64,000 bases of DNA, taken from Climacium dendroides (lineage: Eukaryota; Streptophyta; Bryopsida; Hypnales; Climaciaceae). The notes beneath the pieces are model-generated. The model saw only the letters and a list, made by a program, of their open reading frames with translations, was not told where the DNA came from and searched no databases. The translations under genes and the position numbers were made by a program. How positions within the stretch are numbered: the stretch's first letter is position 1; each line of letters starts with the position of its first letter. Positions 62,201 to 64,000 of the stretch are shown piece after piece. The DNA is taken from the NCBI GenBank assembly GCA_950106755.1, contig OX467086.1, forward strand, positions 11,922,001 to 11,986,000. Reading direction: 5' to 3'.

Positions 62201-63699
62201 TTCCACAAAAGTTCAAATTTTTTTGGTTAGTTTTTGAACATTATGACAAAATCTTTTAGAAATAAATATCATCTATTTCATGGGTTTAATCTTTGATGTG
62301 AAACTTTTATGTGCACATTTATTTTTTGAATTTTTTTTGACAAGTATAGAAACATCCATGTCTAATTTACAATTGAGACTTTGTAAGATATATATATTCC
62401 AATAAAAGATAAGATTTTTTCCAATGTACAAACTACAAACTAATATGACATAAATTATTATTACAATAAGAATACCTTATCAATATGGTTGGTGTGTTTG
62501 ATGAAAAATTATTATATAATTGGATGTCTAAAACTTTAGGATTTTGTTTTTCAAATCAAAAAGCTTGTGTAGAGGAATAAAAGCATTACAAAAAAAAATC
62601 TACTTTCAGGATCAAATGATCCTTATCTTTAGAAAATAAATAAATATTTGACAAAGGTGTGTAGATCCTACTACTTATGATAGTCTAATTCCTTTTATTT
62701 TTGTAGACCACTAGCAATGCTCACAATCATGATAGTCCACAATCAATTTTCTGAGTTTTTTTCTTAGAAAAACTTGATAATTTTAAGTGTATCAATGGTA
62801 TATATTTTAAGATATGTAGTAGGGAAAATGCACTATATCATTCCAACTTCAAAATTCATAATTACTTCTATAAAAATTTGAAAATGTGCAATTATAGAAA
62901 AAAATTAAAAAAATAAAAAATTTATAAAAAATTTCGCCCACATGATATTTTGGTGTACTACATAGGATTGGGGACTGAATTTTTTTATCAAATTTTTAAA
63001 AAAAAAAATTTTAGACCCCTAGATTTGTTTAGCTACTAAAAGTCATATAGCTTCCTATAGGGGCCAAATTTTCTCTGATGAAAAGCCAAAAAATGGTCTT
63101 TAGACGACATTTTGCACCTACAAGAGACAAAAAAAAATTTTGATTTTTTCATACAAAATTTGGAAACGTGGTTGAGTATTTTTTCAAAAAGATGATATTG
63201 AAAATCTTCTATTTGTCGTCTTGTTCACTTTTAAACATAGGAAGATATAGATCACCATGGTCCATAGAGTGCATTTTGATAACTTCTAGCTCTTCATCAA
63301 GAACTTCAAGGCATGTGAATATGGTGCCATGTTGACATCAAAACTATAGATCGTTAAGTTAATGTGGGGATTAATGTCCAAGTGATATCAAGTTTAACAG
63401 GTATGGGGTTAATGCCATCTTGGCTGTGGAATGGATTATCATTTTTGTGCTAAATGGGTGCTCAAAGGACTAGGCATATTTTTTATGCTAAAATTGGCTT
63501 AGATCAATGTCAGATAATTTTGATGTAAAAATTGCACTAGCTATGTTCTAAAACAACATGCAACTTAGACTATGATAGTATATCAACTAGGTTAATGATG
63601 AGAGGCTCTAGAATTATAGTAATCTAGTGTTGACTTCACACAATGTTAGAATGGCCGCAACTACAACACTATGTCTTTTGATGTTAAAATGGCACTACA
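59258..63699. other. AT-rich intergenic DNA, no gene seen
   Basis: Homopolymer-rich sequence. 60835-60906 on the minus strand (GTGAGTATAAAAATGCAAGC..., ATATTCTACAACCATTGAAG) is a partial GCTAGTATGTGAGC-family repeat. No coding frame above about 75 codons and no RNA gene could be supported. Confidence 0.35.
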
Positions 63700-64000
63700 A
63701 TTGTCATTAGATGAGGTTTTGGCATTGTAAAGGGCTATGAGTTCCCAAATTGTTGGAAACATGGGAATTGCACCAAGTCAGCCCCAATCAACAATCTAAC
63801 ATGGTAGAACTATTACCACATCAAATAAAAATATTTAATTAATTTTTAAAATTTTAAATGTTTTAATTTTTTAATTTAATACATTTAAAATTTTTTAATT
63901 AGAAAAAATTTCTAGCCAGTAGTAGGTTCCTAGTATGGAAAATACATCACAAAGTTTAGACCCTACGATTTGTCAACAATTATCATGTGGTTATCATTGT
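63700..64000. repeat. AT-core dispersed repeat, copy 3 (runs off the window)
   Basis: It shares TCTAACATGGTAGAAC..., ACCACATCAAATA, a TTAAAATTTTAA core and CTAGCCAGTAGTAGG with the copies at 21640 and 25880. Confidence 0.45.

Overview
This window is nuclear DNA of a land plant. Two intron-containing plant genes are recognisable: LSM7, spread over five short exons, and a LATERAL ORGAN BOUNDARIES domain (LBD) transcription factor. Canonical GT-AG introns, AT-rich non-coding DNA (roughly 30 percent GC by eye) and a large load of decayed DNA transposons fit a nuclear genome. The style of the PIF/Harbinger proteins and the Tc1-type element suggest a non-seed plant, perhaps a moss. That is an inference, not a demonstration.

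Layout. 1-5.3 kb: a dead PIF/Harbinger element with a trihelix-type ORF1 on + and an ALP1-like transposase on -, tail to tail. 5.6-9 kb: TTAA-flanked inverted-repeat elements, one carrying a nested CACTA foldback. 10-14.1 kb: a duplicated block of roughly 115-bp tandem repeats whose two copies differ by reciprocal TTAA insertions. 15.7-17.5 kb: LSM7 on -. 17.6-22.1 kb: a repeat carrying a complete-length but dead Tc1/mariner element (18300-21185) with 939-bp terminal inverted repeats. 22.1-49 kb: mostly repeats, with more TTAA elements, hAT-like, Tourist-like and unclassified MITEs, and a long TATC microsatellite. GC-richer unique islands lie at 34.3-36.1 and 37.3-38.2 kb. 49.1-57.2 kb: a gene-rich island with the LBD gene on +, whose 4.3-kb intron contains a decoy copy of the second-exon acceptor. 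57.2-64 kb: further MITEs and AT-rich unique or repeat sequence.

The most interesting result is a family of non-coding elements with ends of the form TTAA-CCCCTAAAGGACC. Several copies can be compared with a related unfilled site in the same window, which shows TTAA target duplication as in piggyBac-type transposition. No transposase for them is present. Coordinates of repeat ends were read by eye. Gene structures rest on splice-site logic and family similarity recalled from knowledge, not on database searches.
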